A stretch of 55,051 nucleotides of DNA from contig CAYNJW010000002.1 of assembly GCA_964397665.1 (NCBI GenBank), positions 1 through 55,051 on the forward strand, written 5' to 3'. The notes under the pieces are model-generated. The model was not told the origin of the DNA, searched no databases, and saw nothing but the letters and a program-made list of their open reading frames with translations. The translations under genes were made by a program, and so were the position numbers. The DNA is from CAYNJW01 sp964397665 (GTDB taxonomy: Archaea; Nanobdellota; Nanobdellia; Pacearchaeales; GW2011-AR1). Positions 8,349-15,950 of this stretch are shown piece after piece. Positions within the stretch are counted from its first letter, which is position 1. Each line of letters opens with the position of its first letter.

Positions 8349-9767
8349 TTATACATTATAAATAAAACTTGTCTTATTATAAATCTTCTTCCAACCACAA
8401 TTAATAGGTGAATTACTAAATACATAACTGATGTTGTTTAATTTAATAATCTCATTTTTTCTTGGACAAGTTGTATAAAAAAATTCTTTATTAATTCGCT
8501 TATTATTTCTATTATAAAAATAAATTGAACTAAATACTCTATGTCCTGAGATTGGAAAAACACCATCTCCTTGCATTATTGGAACGATGACAATACCTTG
8601 TGGTTGATTTTTTAAAAAGTTTAATGCTTCAAATTGATTTTGATTAATTGGATAATAAACTTCTAAACCTTTTGGAATTACAAAATAGTTCATAAGAGAA
8701 CCAAATAATAACACAAATATAATTAAATACAAAATCAACTTAGCAAATCTTTTTGAGAAAGAATGTTTAATTAAGAAAATATTTATTTTTTTTATAACAA
8801 AATAAAATCCTCTTGCTGATAAAAAAGGCATTGCTAAAACAAAATAAAACATATTCCGTTGGTAAGGTGCAAAAAAAGAAATATGAAAAATCCTATAAAA
8901 GAAAATAGAAAATAAAATAACTACAGGCCAAATAAGATAAATCAAATGTTTTCGTTTTGAAAACAAAAAAACAAAAAAACCAACAATAGCAAACAAAAAA
9001 CCAATTAGACTATAAACTTCTAAGAAAGAATTATTAAGTTCTAGAACTCCCCAACCATATTTAAAACTCATAGCATTAAAAAATTTTAAAATAAAATTAT
9101 GTTTTATTCGTAAAATAAAATTGAAAAAAATGAATGAAATAAAGGGTATCAATAAGAACATTGAAAAAAACTTCCATTCTCTTTTAATAAACTTAAAATA
9201 AATAAAAGAATAAATAAATAAAAATGGAATCGCAAAACTAAAAGAAATTATATGGGTTGGAATTAGAAGAACAATAATTAAAAAACTTAAAAGAATTGAT
9301 TTTTTGTTTTCTTTTTCCAAACCTTCACTAAAAAAATAAATAAACGCAAAAATAAAAGGAATTGAAAAAGTTAAAGAAGTAAAAAACCATAATCCTCCGA
9401 GATTTACATTAGACTTTATTGAGGCAAAAAAGAAAACTGATAAGAGTGAAATCCAAATATTTTCTGTTTTCTTATAAACTAAAACTGCTAAAACCAATCC
9501 TGAAAAAACAGCCCAAATTGCTGGAAAAATAAAATAAAATTTAACCAAACTAATAAAAAAAGATAACCCTGCCAAAAATAATTGAAAACCAATCCTAAAA
9601 CTTGAAGAACTAAAATTATAATCTCCATTTCTTAAATTAATTGATTCATGAATATGGTGCCATTCATCAACATGGAGTGGGAAATGATTCGAAGAATGTG
9701 GTGAATAAACTAACAAAAATAAAATCACAAATACAATAATAAAAAGAAAAATATGTTTTTTTTCCAT
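8349..9767 (-). CDS. Multi-pass membrane protein, GT-C-like glycosyltransferase
   Basis: About 472 residues with ~11 predicted membrane helices. After the first helix comes FPLHVDEWHHIHESI; an acidic DE motif in the first extracytoplasmic loop is a hallmark of GT-C (PMT/ArnT/STT3-like) enzymes using polyprenol-linked sugars. The gene precedes a Dpm1-like synthase, the expected supplier of such a donor. The start at 9767 is preferred over a TTG at 9782 because the TATA box TTTATAAA at 9793-9800 lies ~29 bases upstream. It leads the five-gene glycan operon. Similarity outside the DE motif is not obvious, so the class is inferred. Confidence 0.65.
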   Translation of the reverse strand: MEKKHIFLFIIVFVILFLLVYSPHSSNHFPLHVDEWHHIHESINLRNGDYNFSSSSFRIGFQLFLAGLSFFISLVKFYFIFPAIWAVFSGLVLAVLVYKKTENIWISLLSVFFFASIKSNVNLGGLWFFTSLTFSIPFIFAFIYFFSEGLEKENKKSILLSFLIIVLLIPTHIISFSFAIPFLFIYSFIYFKFIKREWKFFSMFLLIPFISFIFFNFILRIKHNFILKFFNAMSFKYGWGVLELNNSFLEVYSLIGFLFAIVGFFVFLFSKRKHLIYLIWPVVILFSIFFYRIFHISFFAPYQRNMFYFVLAMPFLSARGFYFVIKKINIFLIKHSFSKRFAKLILYLIIFVLLFGSLMNYFVIPKGLEVYYPINQNQFEALNFLKNQPQGIVIVPIMQGDGVFPISGHRVFSSIYFYNRNNKRINKEFFYTTCPRKNEIIKLNNISYVFSNSPINCGWKKIYNKTSFIYNV

Positions 9768-9792
9768 CTTAAATAAAAACAACCAACAAAGA

Positions 9793-9800
9793 TTTATAAA
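9793..9800 (-). promoter_or_regulatory. TATA box for the minus-strand glycan operon
   Basis: TTTATAAA is centred 29.5 bases upstream of the ATG at 9767, and is the only good TATA before five tightly packed genes running to 4166. Confidence 0.6.
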
Positions 9801-9850
9801 ACTTCGGAAGATAAACTTTAAAAACTAAAAATTCAATCAAATAGTATTAC

Positions 9851-9922
9851 GCCTACATAGCTCAGTGATAGAGCATCTGCCTTGTAAGCAGGGGGTCGGG
9901 GGTTTGAATCCCTCTGTAGGCT
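9851..9922 (+). tRNA. tRNA-Thr (anticodon UGU)
   Basis: A complete cloverleaf can be folded by hand. The acceptor stem is GCCTACA with TGTAGGC, and the D stem GCTC/GAGC. The anticodon stem is TCTGC/GCAGG around the loop CTTGTAA, giving anticodon TGT. The T stem is GGGGG/CCCTC around TTTGAAT. The variable loop has 5 bases and the discriminator is T. No CCA is encoded and no intron is present. Confidence 0.95.
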
Positions 9923-10005
9923 TTAGATAGTTAAAACAATTTAAATTCTATAACTCAAATAATTAAAAGCAAAACCTTTAAATGTCAAATTTAAATTAAG
10001 TAAAC

Positions 10006-10260
10006 ATGTGGCAAGATAAAATAATAACTATTTGTATGATTTTTTTAAATTATGCTTTAATCCCCCAAATTTATCAAGGTTTCAAAGAGAGAAAAAGTTT
10101 CATAAATCTACAAACCTCAATAATTACTGTAATTTCTGTATTAATAATCTCAATTGCCTACCTTACTATGGGTTTATTTGCTTCATCAATTATGGGTTTT
10201 ATAACCCTGTTTCTTTGGTCAATTTTCTTAATTCAAGGAATAATTTACAAGAAAAAATAA
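10006..10260 (+). CDS. Small PQ-loop-like membrane protein (SemiSWEET-like)
   Basis: An 84-residue protein with three predicted membrane helices. The first helix ends in IPQIYQGFKERKSFINLQTS, which matches the PQ-loop pattern (PQ followed by a basic stretch and a Ser). Length and three-helix layout fit SemiSWEETs, which dimerise to make a sugar pore. An AT-rich TATA-like element (CTTTAAAT, ~9976-9983) lies about 26 bases upstream of the ATG. Substrate is unknown, and the low complexity of short membrane proteins keeps confidence moderate. Confidence 0.55.
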   Translation: MWQDKIITICMIFLNYALIPQIYQGFKERKSFINLQTSIITVISVLIISIAYLTMGLFASSIMGFITLFLWSIFLIQGIIYKKK

Positions 10261-10276
10261 TGACTACTTAGAAGAT

Positions 10277-10591
10277 TTATTTTAATTTTACTGCAGTGCC
10301 AAAAGCAACCATCTCAGCAGCTCCTTGCATAATCATAGAAGTCATAAACCTCATACCAATTACTGCATCAGCACCTTTTTCAATAGCATCATTAACCATC
10401 CTATTATATGCTTCATCTCGAGAATTATTTGTCATTTCAGTATAAGTCTTAATTTCACCGCCAATGATAGACTTAAGACTTGCACCAAAATCTCTACCAA
10501 CATTCCTTGCTCTAACGGTGCTTCCCTTTACTACTCCCAAAATTTTAGAAACTTTTTTTCCTGGAACTTCATTTGTAGTTGTAACAATCAT
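10277..10591 (-). CDS. YbjQ/UPF0145 family protein
   Basis: A 104-residue protein that matches the family along its full length. It has the N-terminal MIVTTTNEVPGKKVSKILGVVKG strand and the KSIIGGEIKTYTEMTNNSRDEAYNRM helix, then GADAVIGMRF and the C-terminal GAAEMVAFGTAVKL. Family members form small-molecule or metal-binding pentamers of unclear function. Its start overlaps the end of the upstream 70-residue membrane protein by 4 nt, so the two are co-translated. Confidence 0.92.
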   Translation of the reverse strand: MIVTTTNEVPGKKVSKILGVVKGSTVRARNVGRDFGASLKSIIGGEIKTYTEMTNNSRDEAYNRMVNDAIEKGADAVIGMRFMTSMIMQGAAEMVAFGTAVKLK

Positions 10592-10800
10592 TTTTTCTTA
10601 TATCCTTTCTTTTTAATTTGCTCAATCTTATCTTCATCTTTATTAAATATTAAGACTAAACCTAATACAAAAATAATAAATCCATAGGAAATAGAAATCC
10701 AAATGTTATCAATTGATTTCCAAAAAAAACTCTCAATAAATAAAAAAGCCCCAATTAAAATCATCGCCCCACCAGAAATCACCCTGCTAATAGTATTCAT
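10588..10800 (-). CDS. Small two-helix membrane protein, unknown
   Basis: A 70-residue protein with two predicted membrane helices and a highly charged C-terminal tail (KDEDKIEQIKKKGYKKK). No family is recognised. It leads a two-gene operon with the YbjQ-like gene (4-nt overlap). A TATA-like element (TTTATTAA on the minus strand, 10822-10829) is centred 25.5 bases from its start. Confidence 0.7.
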   Translation of the reverse strand: MNTISRVISGGAMILIGAFLFIESFFWKSIDNIWISISYGFIIFVLGLVLIFNKDEDKIEQIKKKGYKKK

Positions 10801-10854
10801 AAATTTTTAAGGAGATTTAGATTAATAAACGTATCTAATAAACAACAGAATAGA

Positions 10855-10986
10855 TTAGGATATTATCCAAATCTTTTTTTTTGCATTATCCTTGCCAAAC
10901 ATCTTTGTATATCTTTCAACAGACTTTCTGCTTACAAACCTGTTATTTCTACCAGTTGAAATTCCCTTACTTCCACCCCTACGTAT
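10855..10986 (-). other. Open frame of 43 codons directly after the TGA of the 256-residue gene
   Basis: Directly after the TGA at 10987-10989 the same frame stays open for 43 sense codons to a TAA at 10855-10857. The peptide is very basic (RRGGSKGISTGRNNRFVSRK, then an AKKKIW end) and its codon use looks ordinary. It has no ATG, GTG or TTG start near its beginning. A TTTATAAA at 10993-11000 lies just upstream. It could be a stop-readthrough tail, a small gene with a non-standard start, a decayed gene or chance; I cannot decide. Confidence 0.3.
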
Positions 10987-11757
10987 TCATTTTTTATAAA
11001 TGGACTTTTCGCCATTTCCTTCTACTTCTGCTAAATCTTTCAAAAAATTTGTAGCTCCTTTTGCTTCTTCAGAAGCTTTGACAACATCTTTTTTACTATT
11101 AGTTTGTCTAACCCCTTTAAGATATTTTCCAACTTGAGACTTAACTTTATTCAAAAGTCCAAAAATAAACATTACTAAAGCAATAAGAAAACCTTGTAAC
11201 CACCAAGAATCAACAATTGTAACAATAACTGTAACAATTAAACCTGCCAACCAAATAGAAATCATCTGTGGAATTTTTAAAAGAAATAAAATTAATAAAA
11301 AAGCAAAATATATCATCAAAGTTCCCCTCTTTGAAAAAAATCTATAATCTCTCAAAGCCTCATAAACTAAAATTGTAAAATTGATAATTAAATACCAAAT
11401 TATAAGAATTAAAATAAATATCCAAGAAAGTGAAGGAACAATACCTATAAAAAATTTAAAAAGTGGATCTGTGTAAGGCTCTGCAATCTTATAACCAGTG
11501 TAAAAAACTACTAATGGCCTAAAATAAGGATGTCTTTGTAAAAAATCTTCACTTGCAAATAACTTCCCCCACTCTTCCCTTAAATAATCTCTTGCAACTT
11601 TATCTTTTGTATCTGAATCTAAAAAATTTTCTATATTGTCAACTCTTTTTTCCAAATCATCGGCTTGCTGTTCTAACGGATTTGAAACACCACTAACTAA
11701 AAAAATAGAGGATAAAAACAATAAACCAAACAATAAAAAGATTAATTTTTTTGACAT
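10987..11757 (-). CDS. Secretory-signal membrane protein, unknown
   Basis: A 256-residue protein. It has an N-terminal signal peptide or signal anchor (residues 1-24), then a charged helical extracytoplasmic segment (QADDLEKRVDNIENFL and on). About five membrane helices follow, and then a basic, probably cytoplasmic tail of ~50 residues. No known domain is recognised. It is one of four neighbouring membrane proteins of unknown role between 10987 and 13999. The frame continues past its TGA for 43 more codons (see separate entry). Confidence 0.75.
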   Translation of the reverse strand: MSKKLIFLLFGLLFLSSIFLVSGVSNPLEQQADDLEKRVDNIENFLDSDTKDKVARDYLREEWGKLFASEDFLQRHPYFRPLVVFYTGYKIAEPYTDPLFKFFIGIVPSLSWIFILILIIWYLIINFTILVYEALRDYRFFSKRGTLMIYFAFLLILFLLKIPQMISIWLAGLIVTVIVTIVDSWWLQGFLIALVMFIFGLLNKVKSQVGKYLKGVRQTNSKKDVVKASEEAKGATNFLKDLAEVEGNGEKSIYKK

Positions 11758-11799
11758 AAGAATAAAAACAAAAAAGACTTCTTAAATTTATCGAGAAAA

Positions 11800-12369
11800 T
11801 TAACTATCACGTATTTTTTTAATCTCAACATTCTTCTTTACTTGTTGAAGTTCTTCGTCCCTTATTTCTTTTATTGTTGTTTCTTTCAACTTTTTTAAAA
11901 GTCCTTTTATTAAAACTAAGCTGAAAAAGAAAACTAGAATAAAAAAAAGAACCTTAAAAAAAGATAATAAAGTTACTGAAGTTAAACTATTAATAAGCTT
12001 CTGAAAATCTTTTAGAGCATAAAAAGTATTAAACAAAAAAGCATTTGAATTCATTAAAAAAACTACTAGCGAAGAAATAGCCCATCTCATCCATTGTTTC
12101 TCAACAACACCTACAAAAGTAATACACTCAAAAATTACAACTACAAAAATAAACATGATTAATAAAAAAACAAATAAATCTGTGTTCTCTCTCTCTTCAC
12201 CATGAATGCTTGTTGAACCAAGGTCTACTTTTGAAGGAGTTTCTGGAATATCCTCTTGATTAACAATTGCGGGATTCCCCACTATTTCAGAATTATTTTC
12301 AGCAAAGGCCAAAGGTATTAAAAGTAAAAGTAAAAAATTTAAAACAACCAATAATTTAACAAACTCCAT
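11800..12369 (-). CDS. Secretory-signal membrane protein, unknown
   Basis: A 189-residue protein with a cleavable-looking signal peptide ending near LAFA (residue ~23) and an acidic extracytoplasmic segment. About four membrane helices follow, then a charged helical C-terminus (KKLKETTIKEIRDEELQQVKK). No family is recognised. Its promoter is clear: TTTATAAG at 12391-12398 is centred 25.5 bases from the start codon. Confidence 0.75.
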   Translation of the reverse strand: MEFVKLLVVLNFLLLLLIPLAFAENNSEIVGNPAIVNQEDIPETPSKVDLGSTSIHGEERENTDLFVFLLIMFIFVVVIFECITFVGVVEKQWMRWAISSLVVFLMNSNAFLFNTFYALKDFQKLINSLTSVTLLSFFKVLFFILVFFFSLVLIKGLLKKLKETTIKEIRDEELQQVKKNVEIKKIRDS

Positions 12370-12390
12370 AAACTACAGAAGTTTAACAGC

Positions 12391-12398
12391 TTTATAAG
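12391..12398 (-). promoter_or_regulatory. TATA box for the 189-residue membrane protein
   Basis: On the plus strand the site reads TTTATAAG; its centre is 25.5 bases upstream of the ATG at 12369. Confidence 0.65.
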
Positions 12399-12413
12399 AA
12401 TTTTGGAAAATAT

Positions 12414-13133
12414 TTAACTACTCTNNNNNNNNNNNNNNNNNNNNNNNNNNNNNNNNNNNNNNNNNNNNNNNNNNNNNNNNNNNNNNNNNNNNNNNNNNNN
12501 NNNNNNNNNNNNNNNNNNNNNNNNCCATTTCTCTACCAAAAAAATCCAAAGAATACCTAAAACAATAAGAATTAAATAAGTCCAAAGATAAAGAGTTAGA
12601 TTATCAATTTCTGCAGGAGGATTTATAATTGCAGTAACGACACGAATAATCAAGAAAATTAAAAAGACAAACCATAAAAATTTAGCAAGTAATCTCCCGC
12701 CAAGACCAGTTCCATGAACTTTAATTGAAAAAAAGCCTAAAATTAAAAAAGGCAATGCGCCACCCAAAACAATTCCTAATGAACTATATGAAAGAAGAGC
12801 AGTATAAAGTTCTTGAGGTGTTAAATAAGCCATTGCTAAGTATGCAATTAAAAATGAAATTACCGGAGTGAGAGTTTTACCAAGACCTTCTTTTTCAAAA
12901 AAAGGAATATAATCTAAAACAACCCAAATAATAAGTGTCAAAAGAATAAAATAAGCAAATCTTGCAACACTAAAATCTAAATTTCCACTTTCCCAACCAT
13001 TATCATAAACCAAATTTATAAAACCATCTTTTATACTATCTAAAGGGTTAGCACTAACACTTTGTAAGCCACCGATAAAGGACAAAGCTAAGAGGAATAA
13101 AAATGAATAAACAAAAAATTTCTTATTAATCAT
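12414..13133 (-). CDS. Membrane protein, C-terminus interrupted by scaffold gap; paralogue of the divergent gene
   Basis: The readable part (12525-13133) encodes ~203 residues: a signal peptide ending near VSA (residue ~28), a short extracytoplasmic segment and about five to six membrane helices. The C-terminus falls in the 100-N gap; the frame re-emerges as Ser-Ser-stop at 12414 if the gap were exactly 100, which is not assured. The middle aligns with the divergent gene at 13184: IPFFEKEGLGKTLTPVISFL and LYTALLSYSSLGIVLGGALP versus IPIFETSIGENKAVVTILSL and LYGVLLPYGMLGIAITTILP. The two are thus inverted paralogues sharing one promoter. Confidence 0.7.
   Translation of the reverse strand: MINKKFFVYSFLFLLALSFIGGLQSVSANPLDSIKDGFINLVYDNGWESGNLDFSVARFAYFILLTLIIWVVLDYIPFFEKEGLGKTLTPVISFLIAYLAMAYLTPQELYTALLSYSSLGIVLGGALPFLILGFFSIKVHGTGLGGRLLAKFLWFVFLIFLIIRVVTAIINPPAEIDNLTLYLWTYLILIVLGILWIFLVEKWXXXXXXXXXXXXXXXXXXXXXXXXXXXXXXXXXXSS
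12425..12524. other. Scaffold gap (100 N)
   Basis: Exactly 100 undetermined bases, the conventional length for a gap of unknown size. It hides the 3' end of the membrane-protein gene that starts at 13133. Confidence 0.95.
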
Positions 13134-13154
13134 AAACTATCAACAAACAAAGAC

Positions 13155-13162
13155 TTTATAAA
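13155..13162. promoter_or_regulatory. Shared bidirectional TATA box (12414 gene and 13184 gene)
   Basis: The palindrome TTTATAAA is centred at 13158.5, exactly 25.5 bases from the A of the minus-strand ATG (13133) and 25.5 bases from the A of the plus-strand ATG (13184). There is no other TATA-like element in the 50-base spacer at a suitable distance for either gene. Confidence 0.8.
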
Positions 13163-13183
13163 TATTTTTAATCTCCTAAATAT

Positions 13184-13999
13184 ATGAAAAAATTAAATCC
13201 AACCTTTTTAATCTTGATTTCAATCCTTACATTGAATTCTGTTTATGCATACTCTTCACAAGGAATTGTAGGTTCAAGTCAAGGTATCTTGGATAATTTA
13301 ATTAGTGGTGGTGCTCCACTCATTGAGGCAGTTCTTGGAGACTATACTTCCCCTGTTGGTAACTTAAGTTATGGTGAGATTCTTTTTATGAAACTTTTAA
13401 TTTTCTTAATCCTATTTGTAATTATTCAAGCAGTTCTAAAAAAAATCCCAATATTTGAAACTTCAATTGGAGAAAATAAAGCAGTTGTAACAATTTTATC
13501 TTTGGCAATACCTATTATTGCTGTAAGGTTCATGTCTTCAAGTGAAATGCTTTATGGAGTTTTACTCCCTTATGGAATGTTGGGAATAGCAATCACAACA
13601 ATATTACCTCTTTTAATCTTCTTCTTCTTTGTTCATAATAGTGGTACTGGCAAAATAGGAAGAAGAACAATGTGGATTTTCTTTACAATAATCTATCTTG
13701 TTCTCTGGTTAAATAGAACTGACAGCATTGGTAAAATTGGGAATCAGATCTACTTTTGGACAATAATTATTTTAATAATAAATGTTCTTGCAGATGGAAA
13801 AATCCATAGTTATTTCGGACTTAGAACAATTAAAAGTTTAATAAATGAAACTGATGAAACAGCAAATATAAATCTCCAAAGAGAATATGATAGTTATTCA
13901 GCTTTTTTAACAAAACATCCAGAAAATAAAAGTGCTAAACGAAAATTAGAAAAAATTAGAAAAGAATTATATCGAAGAGGATTAAAGCAAATAGAATAA
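13184..13999 (+). CDS. Signal-peptide membrane protein, paralogue of the 12414-13133 gene
   Basis: A 271-residue protein with a signal peptide (residues 1-22, ending near VYA) and a short extracytoplasmic region (SSQGIVGSSQGILDNLI). About five membrane helices follow, then a charged helical C-terminal domain of ~60 residues (ETANINLQREYDSYSAFLTK onward). The central helices align with the divergent neighbour, and both share the L-K-IP-F-E motif and the LLPYGMLGI-type segment. Function unknown. It ends base-to-base against the convergent gene at 14000. Confidence 0.78.
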   Translation: MKKLNPTFLILISILTLNSVYAYSSQGIVGSSQGILDNLISGGAPLIEAVLGDYTSPVGNLSYGEILFMKLLIFLILFVIIQAVLKKIPIFETSIGENKAVVTILSLAIPIIAVRFMSSSEMLYGVLLPYGMLGIAITTILPLLIFFFFVHNSGTGKIGRRTMWIFFTIIYLVLWLNRTDSIGKIGNQIYFWTIIILIINVLADGKIHSYFGLRTIKSLINETDETANINLQREYDSYSAFLTKHPENKSAKRKLEKIRKELYRRGLKQIE

Positions 14000-14272
14000 T
14001 TACGCTTTTTGATAACCTACAATCTTTCTATCTTTTCCTTCACCTTCATATATTGGAACTTCTTCTTTTGATTGTTTAACTTTTGATTTTTTCTTCCTTC
14101 CGTTAACACTTCTTAAAAAAAATACACCAACAAGAACCATCAAAATACCTGAAATCAAAACAACTTTTCCAGAAATAAAATTAGCAAAACCAAATTTAGA
14201 ATAAATATTTTTTGAACTTGCAACTATCAATCCAAGACCTACACCCGATAAACCATAACCTAATAACTTCAT
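14000..14272 (-). CDS. Small two-helix membrane protein, unknown
   Basis: A 90-residue protein with two glycine-rich membrane helices followed by a basic linker and a C-terminal tail EVPIYEGEGKDRKIVGYQKA. The layout (two helices plus a conserved-looking polar tail) suggests a real small protein rather than chance. No function can be assigned. Confidence 0.65.
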   Translation of the reverse strand: MKLLGYGLSGVGLGLIVASSKNIYSKFGFANFISGKVVLISGILMVLVGVFFLRSVNGRKKKSKVKQSKEEVPIYEGEGKDRKIVGYQKA

Positions 14273-14368
14273 TTTCCTCTTAAAATAAATGCAGAAAAAG
14301 AATTATTTAAACCTTTTTAAAATGATAAATTAGAAAACCCTTAAATACTAACAAAAAAATTTAATAAT

Positions 14369-15316
14369 ATGGTACTTACTTCGGTTTTTTTAACTTTTGG
14401 AATTTTCATAGTTTCTTTAATAATTCTTATAAAATCAAGCGATAAATTTACAGAAGCTGCAGAAAAAATCGGTCAAAAACTTAACATAAATCAATTTATT
14501 ATTGGGGTCACAATTTTGGCAATTGGAACTTCTTTACCTGAATTAATCACCTCACTTATTGCACTTAAAAATAAATCAACTGAAATAATTATCGGAAATG
14601 TAATTGGGTCAAATATTGCAAATATACTATTAGTTTTAGGAATTATTGCAATCTTTTCAAAAAAAATAAAAACAAAACATACAACTCCAAAAATAGATAT
14701 CTTTGTCTTTTTCTCAACCTTGATTTTTATAACCATCACATTCCTAGATAACTATTTTACTAGACTTGAAGGAATCCTAGGATTATTTATTCTATTATAT
14801 TATCTTTTGACACTTAACTCTAAAAATAAAAATAAAAATGAAAAGAAGAAGAAGAAAACCTCAAAAAAAGGCTTGAAATTGCAGTTCTTGATTATTTTTT
14901 TAAGTAGTTTTTTTATTTACTTAGGTGCAAAGTATACAATCTTCGCAGTAATCAATCTTTCAAACATATTTAACATTGGAAAAGAAATAATAGCAATCTC
15001 TGCAGTTGCAATTGGAACTTCTTTACCTGAATTAATCGTAAGTTTGCAGGCAACTAAAAAAGGAAATCTCGGAATGGCTTTTGGTAACGTCCTTGGATCA
15101 AATATTTTTAATACATTTGCAGTTCTTGGAATTCCTGCATTATTTAAAAACCTAATAATCCCTCAAAATATAATCTATCTAAGTATCCCCCTTTTAATTT
15201 TTGCAAGTCTTTTATTTTATTTTATCTTAAAAACAAAAAAACTAACTAAAACGCTAGGATATGTGATGTTAATAATTTATTTCTTATATCTTGGAAAAAT
15301 CTTCAATTTCTTTTAA
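14369..15316 (+). CDS. Ca2+/Na+ antiporter of the CaCA superfamily (YrbG/NCX_Mj type)
   Basis: A 315-residue membrane protein with about ten helices and the two inverted alpha-repeats of sodium/calcium exchangers. Repeat 1 has ILAIGTSLPELITSL and GNVIGSNIANILLVLG; repeat 2 has AVAIGTSLPELIVSL and GNVLGSNIFNTFAVLG. The acidic residues in both SLPEL motifs form the ion sites in characterised homologues. A Lys-rich cytoplasmic loop (residues ~150-167) separates the halves. It likely exports Ca2+ in exchange for Na+. Confidence 0.95.
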   Translation: MVLTSVFLTFGIFIVSLIILIKSSDKFTEAAEKIGQKLNINQFIIGVTILAIGTSLPELITSLIALKNKSTEIIIGNVIGSNIANILLVLGIIAIFSKKIKTKHTTPKIDIFVFFSTLIFITITFLDNYFTRLEGILGLFILLYYLLTLNSKNKNKNEKKKKKTSKKGLKLQFLIIFLSSFFIYLGAKYTIFAVINLSNIFNIGKEIIAISAVAIGTSLPELIVSLQATKKGNLGMAFGNVLGSNIFNTFAVLGIPALFKNLIIPQNIIYLSIPLLIFASLLFYFILKTKKLTKTLGYVMLIIYFLYLGKIFNFF

Positions 15317-15318
15317 AT

Positions 15319-15876
15319 TTAATCTTCCTCTAGAATATCTACTTTTCCGTCTTTCTTCAAAATATCAATAATTTCCCTTTCTAAATTTGCAATTTCTCCT
15401 TTCTTGAAAGGCCCTATATCTTCACCATCCAACCCTAAAAATTCTTCAACATCCACTAAAAATCTTGCAAGTAAAAATTGACTTTCTTCTGAAGTCCCAC
15501 CAAGCATTGCAACATTTAAATTTTTATCTGCTCTTTCTAAACTCTTAACAATTTCCTCAAATAATTCCTTTTCAAAACCTAAAAGATTATCAAAATCTCT
15601 TTTACTTATTCCAGTTTCAGAAGCCACAAAAGCTAAATTTAAAATTTTCTTTCTCCTCCTGATCAAAAGTTCTTTAAAAATCCCCATCGCGTTTTCAAGT
15701 TTTTTCTTTGTTTTAATCACAATATCTGAAAACATATCCTCGCTATTCTCTGAAAATTTCTTTTTTTCTTCAAAATATTTGAAAACTTCTGAAATGAATT
15801 TCTTGGGTAAATTCTGGAGTTCCTCACTATATCTCTCTTTTCTTAAATATTCATAAAGATCATTATAATTAACCAT
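15319..15876 (-). CDS. Archaeal GINS complex subunit, Gins15/Gins51 type
   Basis: A 185-residue protein. The N-terminal region NYNDLYEYLRKERYSEELQNL is the start seen in archaeal Gins15. A helical A-domain follows, with RRRKKILNLAF. The C-terminal small domain (FLVDVEEFLGLDGEDIGPFKKGEIANLEREIIDIL) matches the B-domain with its GPF-x-GD pattern. GINS joins the Cdc45-like GAN nuclease and MCM in the replicative helicase; a GAN/RecJ gene is present at 20101. A weak TATA-like element (CTTAAAAG on the plus strand) is centred 25.5 bases from the start. Confidence 0.88.
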   Translation of the reverse strand: MVNYNDLYEYLRKERYSEELQNLPKKFISEVFKYFEEKKKFSENSEDMFSDIVIKTKKKLENAMGIFKELLIRRRKKILNLAFVASETGISKRDFDNLLGFEKELFEEIVKSLERADKNLNVAMLGGTSEESQFLLARFLVDVEEFLGLDGEDIGPFKKGEIANLEREIIDILKKDGKVDILEED

Positions 15877-15921
15877 AACTTAAAAAATGAATTAGTGCTT
15901 AAAAGGATTGTTATAATAGAT

Positions 15922-15929
15922 TTTATAAA
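15922..15929 (+). promoter_or_regulatory. TATA box for ftsY
   Basis: TTTATAAA is centred 25.5 bases upstream of the ftsY ATG at 15951. Confidence 0.75.
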
Positions 15930-15950
15930 TCAATTACACCTAGTTTTTTT

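Noticed and set aside
10032..10271. 79-codon plus-strand frame overlapping the PQ-loop-like gene
   Set aside because: It is in another frame of the same stretch with no membrane or domain pattern; the 10006 frame has the PQ motif, sensible helices and promoter spacing.
10987..10989. TGA as a selenocysteine or recoded codon
   Set aside because: No SECIS-like structure or selenoprotein family is visible and other genes in the window use TGA as a normal stop; readthrough remains only a weak option.
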